Assembly: GCA_015501585.1 (NCBI GenBank)
Contig: JADNRY010000009.1
Span: 248,001-312,000 of the forward strand
DNA: 64,000 bases
Origin: Rhodocollybia butyracea
Lineage: Eukaryota; Basidiomycota; Agaricomycetes; Agaricales; Omphalotaceae
Reading direction: 5' to 3'
In this document: positions 35,265-46,259 of the stretch, in pieces
Numbering within the stretch: the first letter of the stretch is position 1
Layout: each line of letters starts with the position of its first letter
Position numbers and translations under genes: made by a program
Notes under the pieces: model-generated
Told to the model about the DNA's origin: nothing
Seen by the model: the letters and a program-made list of their open reading frames with translations, nothing else
The model's database searches: none

Positions 35265-38015
35265 TCAGAAAGCCCTCCCGATCATTGTATCCCATTCTCC
35301 TTCTTCCATCACAGAGAAATGACGCACGCACACAGATTCGTTGAGTTCCTTGCAGGGTGTACAAGAGTCCACATTCCGCCGTCGAATTGCACCTCCTACG
35401 GCATCCTGCCACTCATCATCCTGCCTCTCTAACCATCTCCGCCACATTACTTTTCGCTCCATTGCATCACCTATTTTATTCGCCCACTGTAGGACTCGCC
35501 AAAGATCACTCCAGTCCGAACCAAGTCCCAGACTTATTCGAACCACGCCAAGCTCCGTCCTCCCTCCACGAACCACCCGATTAGCATCAACAGAAGATAT
35601 TCTCTTTCTTTTACGTTGCCGTTCGACCTCCTCCTCAAATTCACGAAGCGTCATACCCTCACGCATCATCCCGCCTTCTTCAACATCTTTCATGCTCTCC
35701 TGTATTCCGAGCAGTGCCGCAGCTCCACCGGGGTTACACATGCATCCTGTTCGAAGAGAAATACCCTCTTGTGTAGCGGAGTGGGCAACGAACGACAAGG
35801 GAAAAGCTTCCCCAGCTTCCTGGATAGGCCAGTTGAGACATGGCACATGGAACAAAATTCACAAGAGTGACTCACATCTAAGAAGATACAAGAAATTATT
35901 GCTCCTGTATCCTCATCCGTCTCTCCAACCCCTTTCAGTATCTTCTTGGGTACTCTCGAGAGGACTTTACACACCGCAAAGTCACCTTCCCCATCCTTCT
36001 CGTCATCTCTAGTTATCTGACGCCCGTCTCGGCCACGATGGTGAATTCGACCGAGCTCCGTAACGAGATAATGCATCAAACAGTTCAAGCGGAGGGGCAA
36101 GAATGGCAAGTACGCAGAGAGAAGATGAAGCCCGGAGGTTATAGCAGGAAGGAGAAGGTAGTTGATTGTTCCATCCTGCGGAAGGAATGATGTGTAAGTA
36201 CAACTTGAAAGATTCAAACAATACATAGAACTAAAGCGCATACCTCAAAACCTTCAAATTCCTCGCCGACACCCTTCATGGTACGGACCCTTCCAGGAAC
36301 CTGTACGACGTCTACAGTACCTCCAGCAAACCATGGTCGCCCACTCTTGAGCGTACGGAGAAAGCCTTTACGGATCTGGGGAGAAATCATTTTAATTCAA
36401 GTATGTACAGCCCAAAAACTGATGGTAAACTTACGACAAGAGCTCCAACACCAGTTGGGAACCCAAACATTTTGTAAAAAGACACAGCTAGAGCATCGAC
36501 GGGGATCTGGGCGAGAGACATCCGCGACGTTGGTGCTAATGCGGCAGCATCCAAAAGTGTGTGATATCCAAGGCTCCGAGCGTAGGTGACGATCGAATCA
36601 TCTCCTTCCTCCGAAGACGTAGACGAATATAAACCGGGACATTTGGCGTTGGTTATATTTGACAGAGCTGTCAGCGCAACAAGACTGAATGTATCCCGCG
36701 GAGGCTTGTTTCTTTGTAAGATACTCTTTGAATATTCCAAAGGAATATCAGAATGACAATGGTAGATGACGCATATAGTCATATTCATACCTTGGCTTCA
36801 TTCAAATCGAACGCGCCTTCTTGGTTTGCCTTTTCACCAGCGGGGATGTACACCACGCTAGCTCCTCCTCGTCTTGCAAACTCACGGATACCGTTGACAC
36901 TGTTGTGCGAATCGGCACATAAAACAAAGGAGCTTCCTAGACAGAGAGAATTGGAGTCGGCGTATCGTAGGAGATTAACGGACATACCTTTTGAGAACTG
37001 ATATGCTTCTCCTACGAGTTTGAGTGCTCCCGAAGCGTTTGGTGTGAATATTACGGTGTACTCATCCGAGTCATTTCCGGAGTTCAATGTGGGTAGAGCA
37101 CCGAAAAACTCAAGGACAGCCCTCCTCGCTTCCTCTACGTGTTTCAGCGAAAGCTGGGAGCTGTGATCGAGTTTAGAAAGTATCCGAAAATGGGGAACAA
37201 CAAAGGTCTACCTAGCGCTAATGGAGTGTGTATTTCCCAGTACGTTGCTAGCTAGAAACTCGGTGTGAACTCGAATGAGAGATTCCGGATAGAGAGAGCC
37301 ACCCATGTAGTCGACGTAGGTCTCCGTTTCACTAGGACGTTTAGACGATCTTCGAGAGAGCCGGGTGTAGTCTGTACGCCTCAGAGTGTCAAGAATCCAC
37401 GTTAAGCGATATTCTACAACAAATCCAGCTGAGGTTAAATGAACCGAAATATGAATACTTACGAGGAAAATGTTTTAGAAACGCCTCGAAAGCAGCCTCT
37501 GCTGCTGAACCTCCCGGGACATTATTACTATCTGAAGCGGTAGGCGAATAATAAGCTAAATGAGACGGCGGCGAACATGGAAGTGAATACGGCGGTGTAA
37601 GCTGGCTGTTCTTGCTAAAAGTAGTCGTACTAGGGCTCGTAGGAGGTTCGTCACTGTACTGCGAAAGATGGACGACATGATGTTTGTCGTCATCGAACAG
37701 GTCGGAGGTATACGAGTCCGATTCTTCACTTGAGATAGAGACACTTGCGGACGTGCATCCCAGGCCAAGGCGAGAAAAGACAATAGAGGACGCTGAGCGC
37801 TGATGGCGCAGTGGCCTGCTAGGATGTGGAGCATTACCTATACTTGAGTGTCGTCGTCGGACTACTTGGGCGTGTGGAAGACTCGACGGATTTGGGTCAA
37901 TTTTGAGAAAAGAAAGGTGTTGAGAAGTATTATTGACGAGGCGAGGCGAGATTGTTTGTTTTTGTGACCGGTGAGGACGGATATTTCCACTGTTGTTAGA
38001 CTGTGAATTGCCCAT
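35265..38015 (-). CDS. Class V aminotransferase-fold protein (molybdenum cofactor sulfurase-like)
   Basis: Eight exons, complement(35265-35819, 35876-36175, 36244-36375, 36435-36725, 36791-36936, 36988-37160, 37212-37413, 37463-38015), encode 783 aa. The first 170 residues are low complexity. The PLP domain then shows [58 protein letters not shown] and the lysine motif [16 protein letters not shown], where K443 should form the Schiff base. The TGCMCNPGG segment matches the active-site cysteine region of the Mocos/ABA3 N-terminal domain. No MOSC domain follows, so the partner domain of true molybdenum cofactor sulfurases is missing. The reaction is probably cysteine desulfuration or transamination, not certain. 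Confidence 0.88.
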
Positions 38016-41000
38016 GATCGACGGTAAGGAGAAGTTGAAGTTAAAAACAAGAAAACGCGTTTCCGTCGCGTCCGAAATGAGAAGAAGTGGACAGTATTGA
38101 AGTCGTCGGTAACTGGTTCAATTGAAATCTGTTTGAAGAGACCTTGACAAGTGTAGTTCCAGTTTATAAGAAAAATAAGAAAAGCGGTGCGAAGGATATA
38201 TGGTACAAGCCTAGTAGACAAGAGACAAGACGGCCGAGGTAACTTGAAGTAGACGCGTCACGAGATTTATCGGGAGCTTGGCTTCGGATTGCGTAAAATA
38301 TTTTAGAAGATCCATTTATAAGGAACCTTGATTAATCTTCTAGCCTAGTTGCCGATTCATATCTAGATGGAATACGCCAATCATCGGGCTTCGTTGGTGT
38401 AATCAGGTACCTGCATATACTACTCTCCGAGATTGTATGTATTTTTGTCGAGTCTCGAGATCAACGGCTACAATGCCAGTGATTGATTGGTCCTTAACAA
38501 AGCAAGTAGACGTTTTCCGATTCTACCAGCCCAAACTAGCCCCCTCCATCTCATTCTGAATTTCACGCAATTCGACGACAGGATATAGAAGTGGTACCCA
38601 CTGACATTACCTGGTAGATGGTGTCAGCAGATCGAAAGAACACCTCCGAGTCAATCTTGCCGTGGTGAAGACGGTACTCGGTCCTGAGCTATTGCAACCG
38701 TGAATTTCAGCAACGCGTCAAGATAAGTCTCAAAAGTCCACACACAAGCGCGACAATTCTGTCATTCAAAATCAAGAACTTATTTGGTGCGTGTGGTGCA
38801 GACACAGACTAAAAAGTAGTTGAATACGAGCCATAACTTCGGCAGCAGCTCAATATTTCTTAAGACCGCCAGTGCTGCAGGACTGTACACAAATGTGCGA
38901 GGAAATGGCTGTACTTACAGGATAATAGAGTTCTTTTCGCAATCACTAGAGCGTCAGGCTCTGGGAAAATGGCGAAGCAAGTTGTGACACCATTGCACCA
39001 TTGTTTGTCCAAACTCTGAAGTTTCGTAGGCAGATGTACCAATTAGTGCGTTGAAAACCTGCTAAACTTTGAGTCTGATGTGGCGAGTAATAGCAAATGA
39101 GACTGGAATCGGTTCCCTGTTGGCAACAGCCATTTACTTACCCTCGGCCTCATGAGTATCGTATTTACTCCCACCAAGTCCGTACATTTAAAACGGTGCT
39201 TTTAGGCCTCCAGAGACTTTGGACCAGTGGTTCTAGATTATTCTGGTATTAGCGCCCAAAAGAAAATGCGCATATATGCATTGTGCTTAGGGAATCAGTC
39301 TTTGAATCAAGCTGCTGCTCCCTTCAAGGTTCGGCTTACAACCTCATTTCTTTCCATCCTACACGCCTACGGACGGAAGGCTGTACTTTCACAGCTACCC
39401 TTCTGGATCTCTGTGGTGGGGTGGCACAGCCAAGCCAGTGTCCCAAGCTTTTCGCTTGAGCAGTGTTGAGAAACATATTATATAGGGAGAGAATTTCTGC
39501 TGTTAGAATTCTGATTTCGGCGGAAAAAGAGCTGACTTCACTCGATTGACAGCAGCCAGTGCCTTAGATTCTTGAATTCGTTAGCAAGATGAATGTGATA
39601 AGATGTGATACTAAGGAAACAGTAGTATATACCAAGGCAATCAAATCTGGCTCCGATATGCTCAAATTATTCATTTTCAACGGCCACCGTACCTTTGTAC
39701 ATTGAGAAAATGAGATCGGACAATGTATAGTGTTGCATTGGGCCCTGGCTATAAGGATAACGCGAGGATCGAATTTCGTCCATGGACCATGTACCTTGTC
39801 GAAGCCTGCGACTCTCCACAGACACTCTTTCGGAAAGTGTTGGCTTCGCATATTCCCGACAGCTGTAAACCCACCCCCGAACATCAGAACACGGGGCTCT
39901 CTGATGAAGTATGGTGTCTACGTCGGCCAAATGATGGCCCACTGACCACTAGAGTGTTCCATCATAAAGTCACCGATTCATGTCTTAGTCTGAAGCCTGC
40001 CACTTACATAGCTCTTACGAAGGTTACCGAATCTGTCCCAGTCTATAATATTTAAATCTTGAGTCGAAAACAAAACTGCAGGAAACACGTGGATTGGTTA
40101 ACTCAAATTTCGAAATCGGAGACACAGAACATACACATACAGACACACGCCTTGACTCTGCTTTCCAACTGCTCTCCAAGGGCCAGTCTGTTAGGAATAC
40201 CATCATATTCTTTGATAACTACATTATATAACTGGAGGGCAAACCGTGGCATTCGGAGGAGCTAGAAGACCTACGCATGAATAACGGATGGAAGAGAAGA
40301 AGTGAATGTATGTAGCGAGATATTGAGGAAGGGAGTGGCCAGGAGTGGCCCCATCAGATACATCAATCCGGAACCGAGGGGACCTTAGTCTTGAAAGATG
40401 TGGGATTGAGCGAACTGTGAGCTTCCATCCGGAGAATCGGTTCCGCCTGCGCGCGCTGCTACAGTAGCGCCGTAAGAGAGCTGGCTCACCACTGACTAGG
40501 AACTCATTTGAGAAGTTCCATGAGAGGAGCTAGCCCATTTTTTCTCAGAACACCGAAATAGAATAATCTTTCGGTGGCTGGAATGTTTTTTGAAAGAATC
40601 CTGTACAACTCACTTTCGGCCTATTCGAAGTTAATGTTGCCCATCAACAATACCTCCGTGCATGATATGAAGCACAGACCTAACGAGACCGAAGGTTAAT
40701 AAGACTTAACTTTGGCTCCCAAGATATGTCGAATTTGCTCACCTGTCAGTCATTGAATAATGTGTCCCGAGTCGTCGCCCTTCCAGAAGTAGACGTTATT
40801 TTTCAAGCCCCGATTTTCATGGGTGGAGACACGAGAAGCAGGAGTGAAGAAGGATACAAAGACTTTTCTCCCGCTGAAAGCTGCTGAGAGTCGTTCATCT
40901 TTAACTGTAAACGCCGTTGTAGACGCTTCACTGGTCATGAGCATATCACTTCCAATCGGCTTTGAGCCCATCTGAGGTTGACATTGGGGTTTCGGGTCCT

Positions 41001-42312
41001 CGGCGTCTTCGTTCGTCGGAGATTGACTCTAGTTTATTGTCCAACCTTGCCGCTGGTTTTGGGAGATTTCCTTGGGATTCTTTGGTGCGGCAGATATGGG
41101 TTGCAGTCCGTGAGATTTTTTGATACACCTGTAACCTCGGAGAGTCCTTTGTCGAAGTGATAGTACTAAGTTGAGTTTGTTTGAACTGCCTCCCGGCACC
41201 CATGTCGCGAACTCACCTGCCCTAAGCTGTCATGTGATCTCGAGTACGCCCATTTTCTTGACCAGTAACTATTCTGAACCTCTAAGCTCTAAGCTCTAAG
41301 AGTCTACTGCTCACACGTTGACGCTTCACGAAAAATTCTGGCGGCGGACCCTATCCCTGGATACATCAGTTCGTCTTGCGGCAATTCAAATCTACTACAA
41401 GAAGCACTTGGACGATTATCTTACCTTGGGTTAATCAAGCTCGCGGTATTTGTCTACTAGATGTCAATTACATAGCAATCACTCGTTTGGCTCAGCCTAC
41501 AATCAATGATACGTGGTTGTAAATCTCAGGATTTGCAACCTTCGCCGTCGTAGGCTCAGGGCTCAGGTCACTATGATCTACTGTGCTCAAGTTTCTGATT
41601 CACATTGAATATACTTTGTTCTTGCTCCTTCGTCAGTTCCACCTGACAAAACAAAATGGTTGTTAGGCTTCATACGGGATAATTAGGCCTTAATCAGGCT
41701 CAGGCTCATAGGTGGCGATTAGAGAGGACGACATCGAAGTTTTCCAGCAAAATGATTCGCGATTGCAACGTTTTCCCCGTGCCATACATGCTCTTATCAC
41801 CGCCTCAAAAGGATTTCCAGGTATAGTACCTCTAGAGTCTGAGCTGGCTGTCATCGATGTTCAGATATGCTTATTGGATGCTGGCAGGCTTCTGTGAACG
41901 ATTTTCCTCTTCGTACTTCTCACTAAGTTATAGATTTAGGCGGTAGCTCTGTTATACATACTTACTCTTGTAATATTTCCTCTCTGGGAGAGTTTGCAGT
42001 CTACCTTCCCTCTGTGGGTCGAGCTCGCTGCCTCTTTCCCCTACTGTTCCCTCGCGGGACCCCGCTGTAGAGCGGAGCCATGTATAATACCACTACTGCT
42101 ACTACCTACTACTTCAAAATCGATCAACTCGGATGAGTCATCAATATTTTTCTTGCTACAAAGTTTTTACGGCTAGTCAGGTTATTCATTCCTCATCTTA
42201 AAATCCACTGGCTTCTCCCCACTTTGCCATCCTTAGTCGTGTGCGGATCGTGCGCCCTCCGCCATTGATTCCTATCTCAGACCAGTTCAGCCACGTAGTT
42301 GCTTGTTTGATC
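38016..42312. other. Gene-poor 4.3 kb stretch with relics
   Basis: No complete gene was found. On the minus strand near 39830-39900 a short frame reads VLMFGGGFTAVGNM, similar to the repeat core of the 10-22 kb array. A 73-codon minus-strand frame at 40750-40971 has no known family. The sequence near 41280-41303 is a CTCTAAG triplet repeat. A dispersed-repeat copy occupies about 41980-42115. Confidence 0.4.
41980..42115. repeat. Dispersed repeat, fullest of three copies
   Basis: The left half includes GTCTACCTTCCCTCTGTGGG and GAGCTCGCTGC; near-identical strings occur at 50187-50222. The right half includes GGGACCCCGCTGTAGAGCGG followed by CTACTACCTACTAC, and recurs at about 547-610. No terminal inverted repeats or target duplications were recognised. 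Confidence 0.6.
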
Positions 42313-44534
42313 ATGGCAAGTCTAGGTGGTGAAGTCGGAACAACACCTCCAGCTGCGCCCGGATTAAAGAAAATACCCGCTTATTGGTATCCTTACACCA
42401 CTTATGCAAAGGAAAGATGGTTAGGACGAGAATTATTGGAAGTTGTATCCACGGAATTTCGAGATCGCTCAATGGAATACTATGCAAGTTTGAAACGTTT
42501 CTTTTTTCTTTTTTGCTCATTTTCTGGATTAGAGATATGCACTCGAATCTGGCGTTACTACAATTAATGGTCAAGTTGCAAGCCCGAATCATATAATACA
42601 AAACGGAGACCGTATGGAGTTGGTAGCTTCATCCTACTGTCCTTATGCATCTTAATATCCTTATAGGAATGTTGTTCATCGCCATGAGCCTCCGGTAACA
42701 GCTACTCCCGTCAAAGTTCTGCTAGAAGACAAACAAAGAGAATTCATTGTTGTAGACAAACCTGGAAGCATCGTTCGTTCGTCCATCTCAACGTCGACTT
42801 TAACATTCCCATCTCAGATTATCCTTGCTTTAGCCTGTTCATGCTGCGGGGAGATACCACAGAAATACGCTAGTGGCTATCTTGATGTGTGATTTTGGTT
42901 ATGAAAAGGTGTATAGTGAGTAACTAGTCAAGGAATCAGATAACTCGCTGAACAAATACTTTCTGTTTAGCTATCAACCGATTGGATCGATTAACTTCTG
43001 GCCTGATGATCATCCCAACATCTACCGATTGCGCTCGGAGGCTCACGAACGAGTTCGTATCCGGAACAGTCCGTAAAGAATACGTAGCACGGGTCAATGG
43101 CAGATTTCCAGAGTGAGGTCGAGATGTTATGTTTTCACTCCATGATGCTGACGCGAAACAAATCGATTCAGCGGCGACGTGGTCTGTGAAGAGCCGTTAC
43201 TAACTGTAGATCGACAAATGGGTCTGAATATCGTGCATCCGGAAGGCAAACCTGCGAAGACTGTATTTCGTCTCATTCGCTATGATGAGAACACGGACAC
43301 TAGCGTCTTACATTGTAAACCAATGACTGGTCGCTGTAAGCTTTCTCCTACATTCATGAAGAGTATTTCATTCATCATGCATCTTCTAGCTCATCAATTG
43401 CGAGTGCACCTTCAGTACCTTGGCCACCCAATCTCCAATGATCCAGTCTATGGAGATCGTAGAATTTGGGTAAGCATTGAAAGTCCGCACTTCAATGTCT
43501 CCACTCATCCCCGAGGCTATCATAGGGCGAGAATATGGGTAAAGGGGGTGTAGACACTGTGCCAAGTGACGAACGCAGCGCCCCCGAACCACCTGCCCAT
43601 CTTGCTGAAGTGCACGGTAACTCCGAATCCCTTGCTCGTCCAGTTCCGCACGATGGATTTACCAAAGCGGAGAACATCGTAGAGGGCTCATCAACGTTGG
43701 CAAGCAACTTGCTACCTAGAGAGACAGGCGAGGATATCGGTATGGGTTCTCCGGTACCGTTGTCCAGTGAAGCGGTGGGTATCATAACAAAATTAAGGAA
43801 TATGAAGGTTGGTGATCCATGTTGATCTGGGAATCAATGCTCAGATGAATGTTCTAGGACGAAGCTGAAGATTGGAGTCGTTGGAGGGATGTCATCTTTC
43901 GTGCTAAAGGCACATTACGACCTCCTCGAGACCTTGCATTAAAGAAACCTCCACCCGTAACAAGAAGCAGAAAAACAAGGGGGAGTTCATCGACGAAGAA
44001 CTCAACGCTGCTATGAAGGGTGTCAGCGTCAACGACGCTTGTGTTACCGGCGAAACACTTAGTGTCGACCTTCAATGCAGCGAGTTGACGAGTGAAGTTT
44101 CTACACCTCTTGAAGGTGTAGAACCAGTGCCGCTTCACATTGAGTCTCCCGAGGTCCCCGGCGAACCATCATCCACACCAAGCATCACATATCGTAAACC
44201 TAAAACCAAGGAGCTAATCCCTCTTGTCCGTATTCCAGATTCCTCCGAACCCCTACAGCTTACAACAGCAGAAGCCATCTCCCTCGCACGCGATATAATT
44301 TCTACTTCAACTGATGCGAATTCTGGACCACATCAGTCTCCTCAAGGTCCAGCGGCAGATCCGAATGAAAAGCAAACATATTGCCCCGAATGCTATCTTC
44401 CCCTTCACCCGGATCCGTCTCCGGAGAAGCTGTATATTTTCCTCCATGCGTTAAGATATACAATCAGTATGGGGACGTTCGAGACAGAGATGCCATCTTG
44501 GAGCAAGGAGGGTTTTACTTGGGACCGGAGCTAG
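42313..44534 (+). CDS. RluA-family pseudouridine synthase (Rib2/Pus9 type)
   Basis: Ten exons (42313-42483, 42533-42618, 42667-42772, 42834-42915, 42971-43112, 43172-43335, 43390-43469, 43526-43807, 43858-43956, 44019-44534) give 575 aa. An S4-like segment ([17 protein letters not shown]) precedes the RluA core. The catalytic aspartate is D154 in [28 protein letters not shown] and [20 protein letters not shown] complete the fold. The C-terminal part ends with [11 protein letters not shown] (C526, C529) and [11 protein letters not shown], as in fungal Rib2/Pus9 proteins that modify U32 of tRNAs. The first intron is GC-AG. The intron 43957-44018 is inferred because the frame otherwise ends. The usual GRTHQ is GRSHQ here. 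It is convergent with YTM1, 74 bp apart. Confidence 0.88.
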
Positions 44535-44608
44535 CAGCGTTTCTTTTATATGACAGTAGCGGTAGAACAACTGATCATATACAGTATAACGTAGCATCGA
44601 AATTCCGG

Positions 44609-46114
44609 CTACGAGTGAAGATCTTCTATAGCTTTCCACACCTCTAAGCCACCTTCTCCTCCGACGCCAACCATTCCCCGCATCCAGTCAATACTCAGCA
44701 CCTTTTTCCGACCTTCCCAGGCTTTGAAGCTAGTAACAGCGCTCTTTAGGCTGCGTAGATCCCACAGACGGACAACGCCGTCATAAGCGCCACTGAAGAC
44801 CTGATGCGGGGTCGACCCAGTGGCGAGACACGATGGCATAGCAGCGTGTAAAAGTGAACCCGACGAAGTTGTACCCGAAGTGGAAAAAGACCCTTGGCGA
44901 ACGTCGTATAATGTAACAGTCCGATCGGTCGATGCTGCGAGAGCCGTATGGCCATCCGCATTCAATGCAATGTCCAAAAAAGGTTTCTCTGACGACGTCT
45001 GGAGATGACAAGATGGTCAGCGAAAAATGTGAGTAGTTGACTTCAAGACTCACAATTGTATGGGTACAAACACCACTTTCAACGTCCCATACACGCACCG
45101 TTGAATCAAAACCACAGCTATACGCTGTATTTTCACTGCCAGAATTTCCAAAAACAACTCGTGAAACTCTTGCAGTGTGCGATTTTAACACCATAGTAGG
45201 CGCCTTCCGCTTGGCCTTTTCCGCAGAATCATTAGTTCCTCCATTCAGCTTGCGTCTCTTCTTCTTCTCTCGATCGTTTATCGGTGCTTCCGGGACTTCG
45301 TCCGTTAGAGGTACAGTGGTATCCCAGAGACCGATGAGAGTGTCCCAAGATGAAGTGAGCAGATGGTTCCCTGAAGGATCAGCAGCGATGGACGACACCG
45401 GAGCGGTATGTAAATGTAATTTCGCGAGAGTTTGTGTTTCTGATTTGGGTTCAGACTCGGACGATAGTGACAGGCGAGTAATTTGGGCTGTAAGGTCGTG
45501 TGAAGAGGTGGCAATCGTATATGAAAGTTCGTCTTCGTGTCCGTGAGTGGGTATCACACATAGAGAGGTGATTGGCGCAGCGTGAGCCAGTGCGCTAAAG
45601 GTCAACTTTTGGGAATAGTCAAAACCCCTTATGTAGCCGTCGTAAGACGCAGTAAGGAAATAACTGGGTGCAAGACCTCAATTGGCCGCTTATTTGATAT
45701 TTAAAGTTTTACTCACCCGGCGAGTTTACATGAAACAGACGATACCCAGTCTTCGTGAGGAATATCTGACATCTTTTGAGGTGGCATTATAGATTCAATG
45801 TATTCAATCTCCAGGGTTTCTTCCTATCACTTCGATTATGAGCACCACATAGAAGTCCTATAAAATTGAATGCGTACTTCGCTGAAGTCATTTTCGGCAC
45901 ACCAGTCTCCCAAGCTTGTCCGAAGAAGATCTCCTTTGACCAAAAAGTCAAAAGGTATGGGTTTTGTTAAGGACAAGGCTTTATTTATCAGTTGCGACAG
46001 ATGGAATCGTTTCCAGCTTGTTGGGATCATAAATTTTTGAGATGGGAGAGGATACTGAGTATGGGTCGTGAATACGACAGAGCATGACAGCCCTACTGTA
46101 GAACCTGAGGCCAT
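44609..46114 (-). CDS. YTM1: Ribosome biogenesis WD40 protein Ytm1 (WDR12)
   Basis: Four exons, complement(44609-44998, 45054-45663, 45717-45823, 45878-46114), encode 447 aa. Residues 1-95 form the NLE ubiquitin-like domain that binds the AAA protein Rea1/Mdn1 (VVFTTHTQYPLPSQKFMIP, WCAENDFSEEETLEIEYIES). WD repeats follow, with clear units SSWDTLIGLWD, CGFDSTVRVWDVES, ASTDRTVTLYDVR, SGAYDGVVRLWDLRS and the terminal GLEVWK. A basic loop (KKKRRKLNGG) interrupts the third blade, as in homologues. Ytm1 acts with Erb1 and Nop7 in 60S subunit assembly in the nucleolus. It shares a 145-bp divergent promoter with EMC1. Confidence 0.93.
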
Positions 46115-46259
46115 TTTTGGGGATAAGTAGAAGTACAAAGAAAGCAAGCGCCGAGAAAAAATTGATGACCCATCGATCATATGCACATGATGGGCGCTTA
46201 ACTCACATAACTTTCGCCACTCTCGTGCTACGTGACGCGTGAACTCTAGCTTAACTCTC
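46115..46259. promoter_or_regulatory. Bidirectional promoter between YTM1 and EMC1
   Basis: Only 145 bp separate the two start codons on opposite strands, so both promoters and both 5' UTRs must share this segment. No TATA box stands out. Confidence 0.6.

Noticed and set aside
35341..36012. 223-codon plus-strand open frame
   Set aside because: It is antisense to the conserved C-terminal exons of the class V aminotransferase, whose motifs are unambiguous; a shadow frame.
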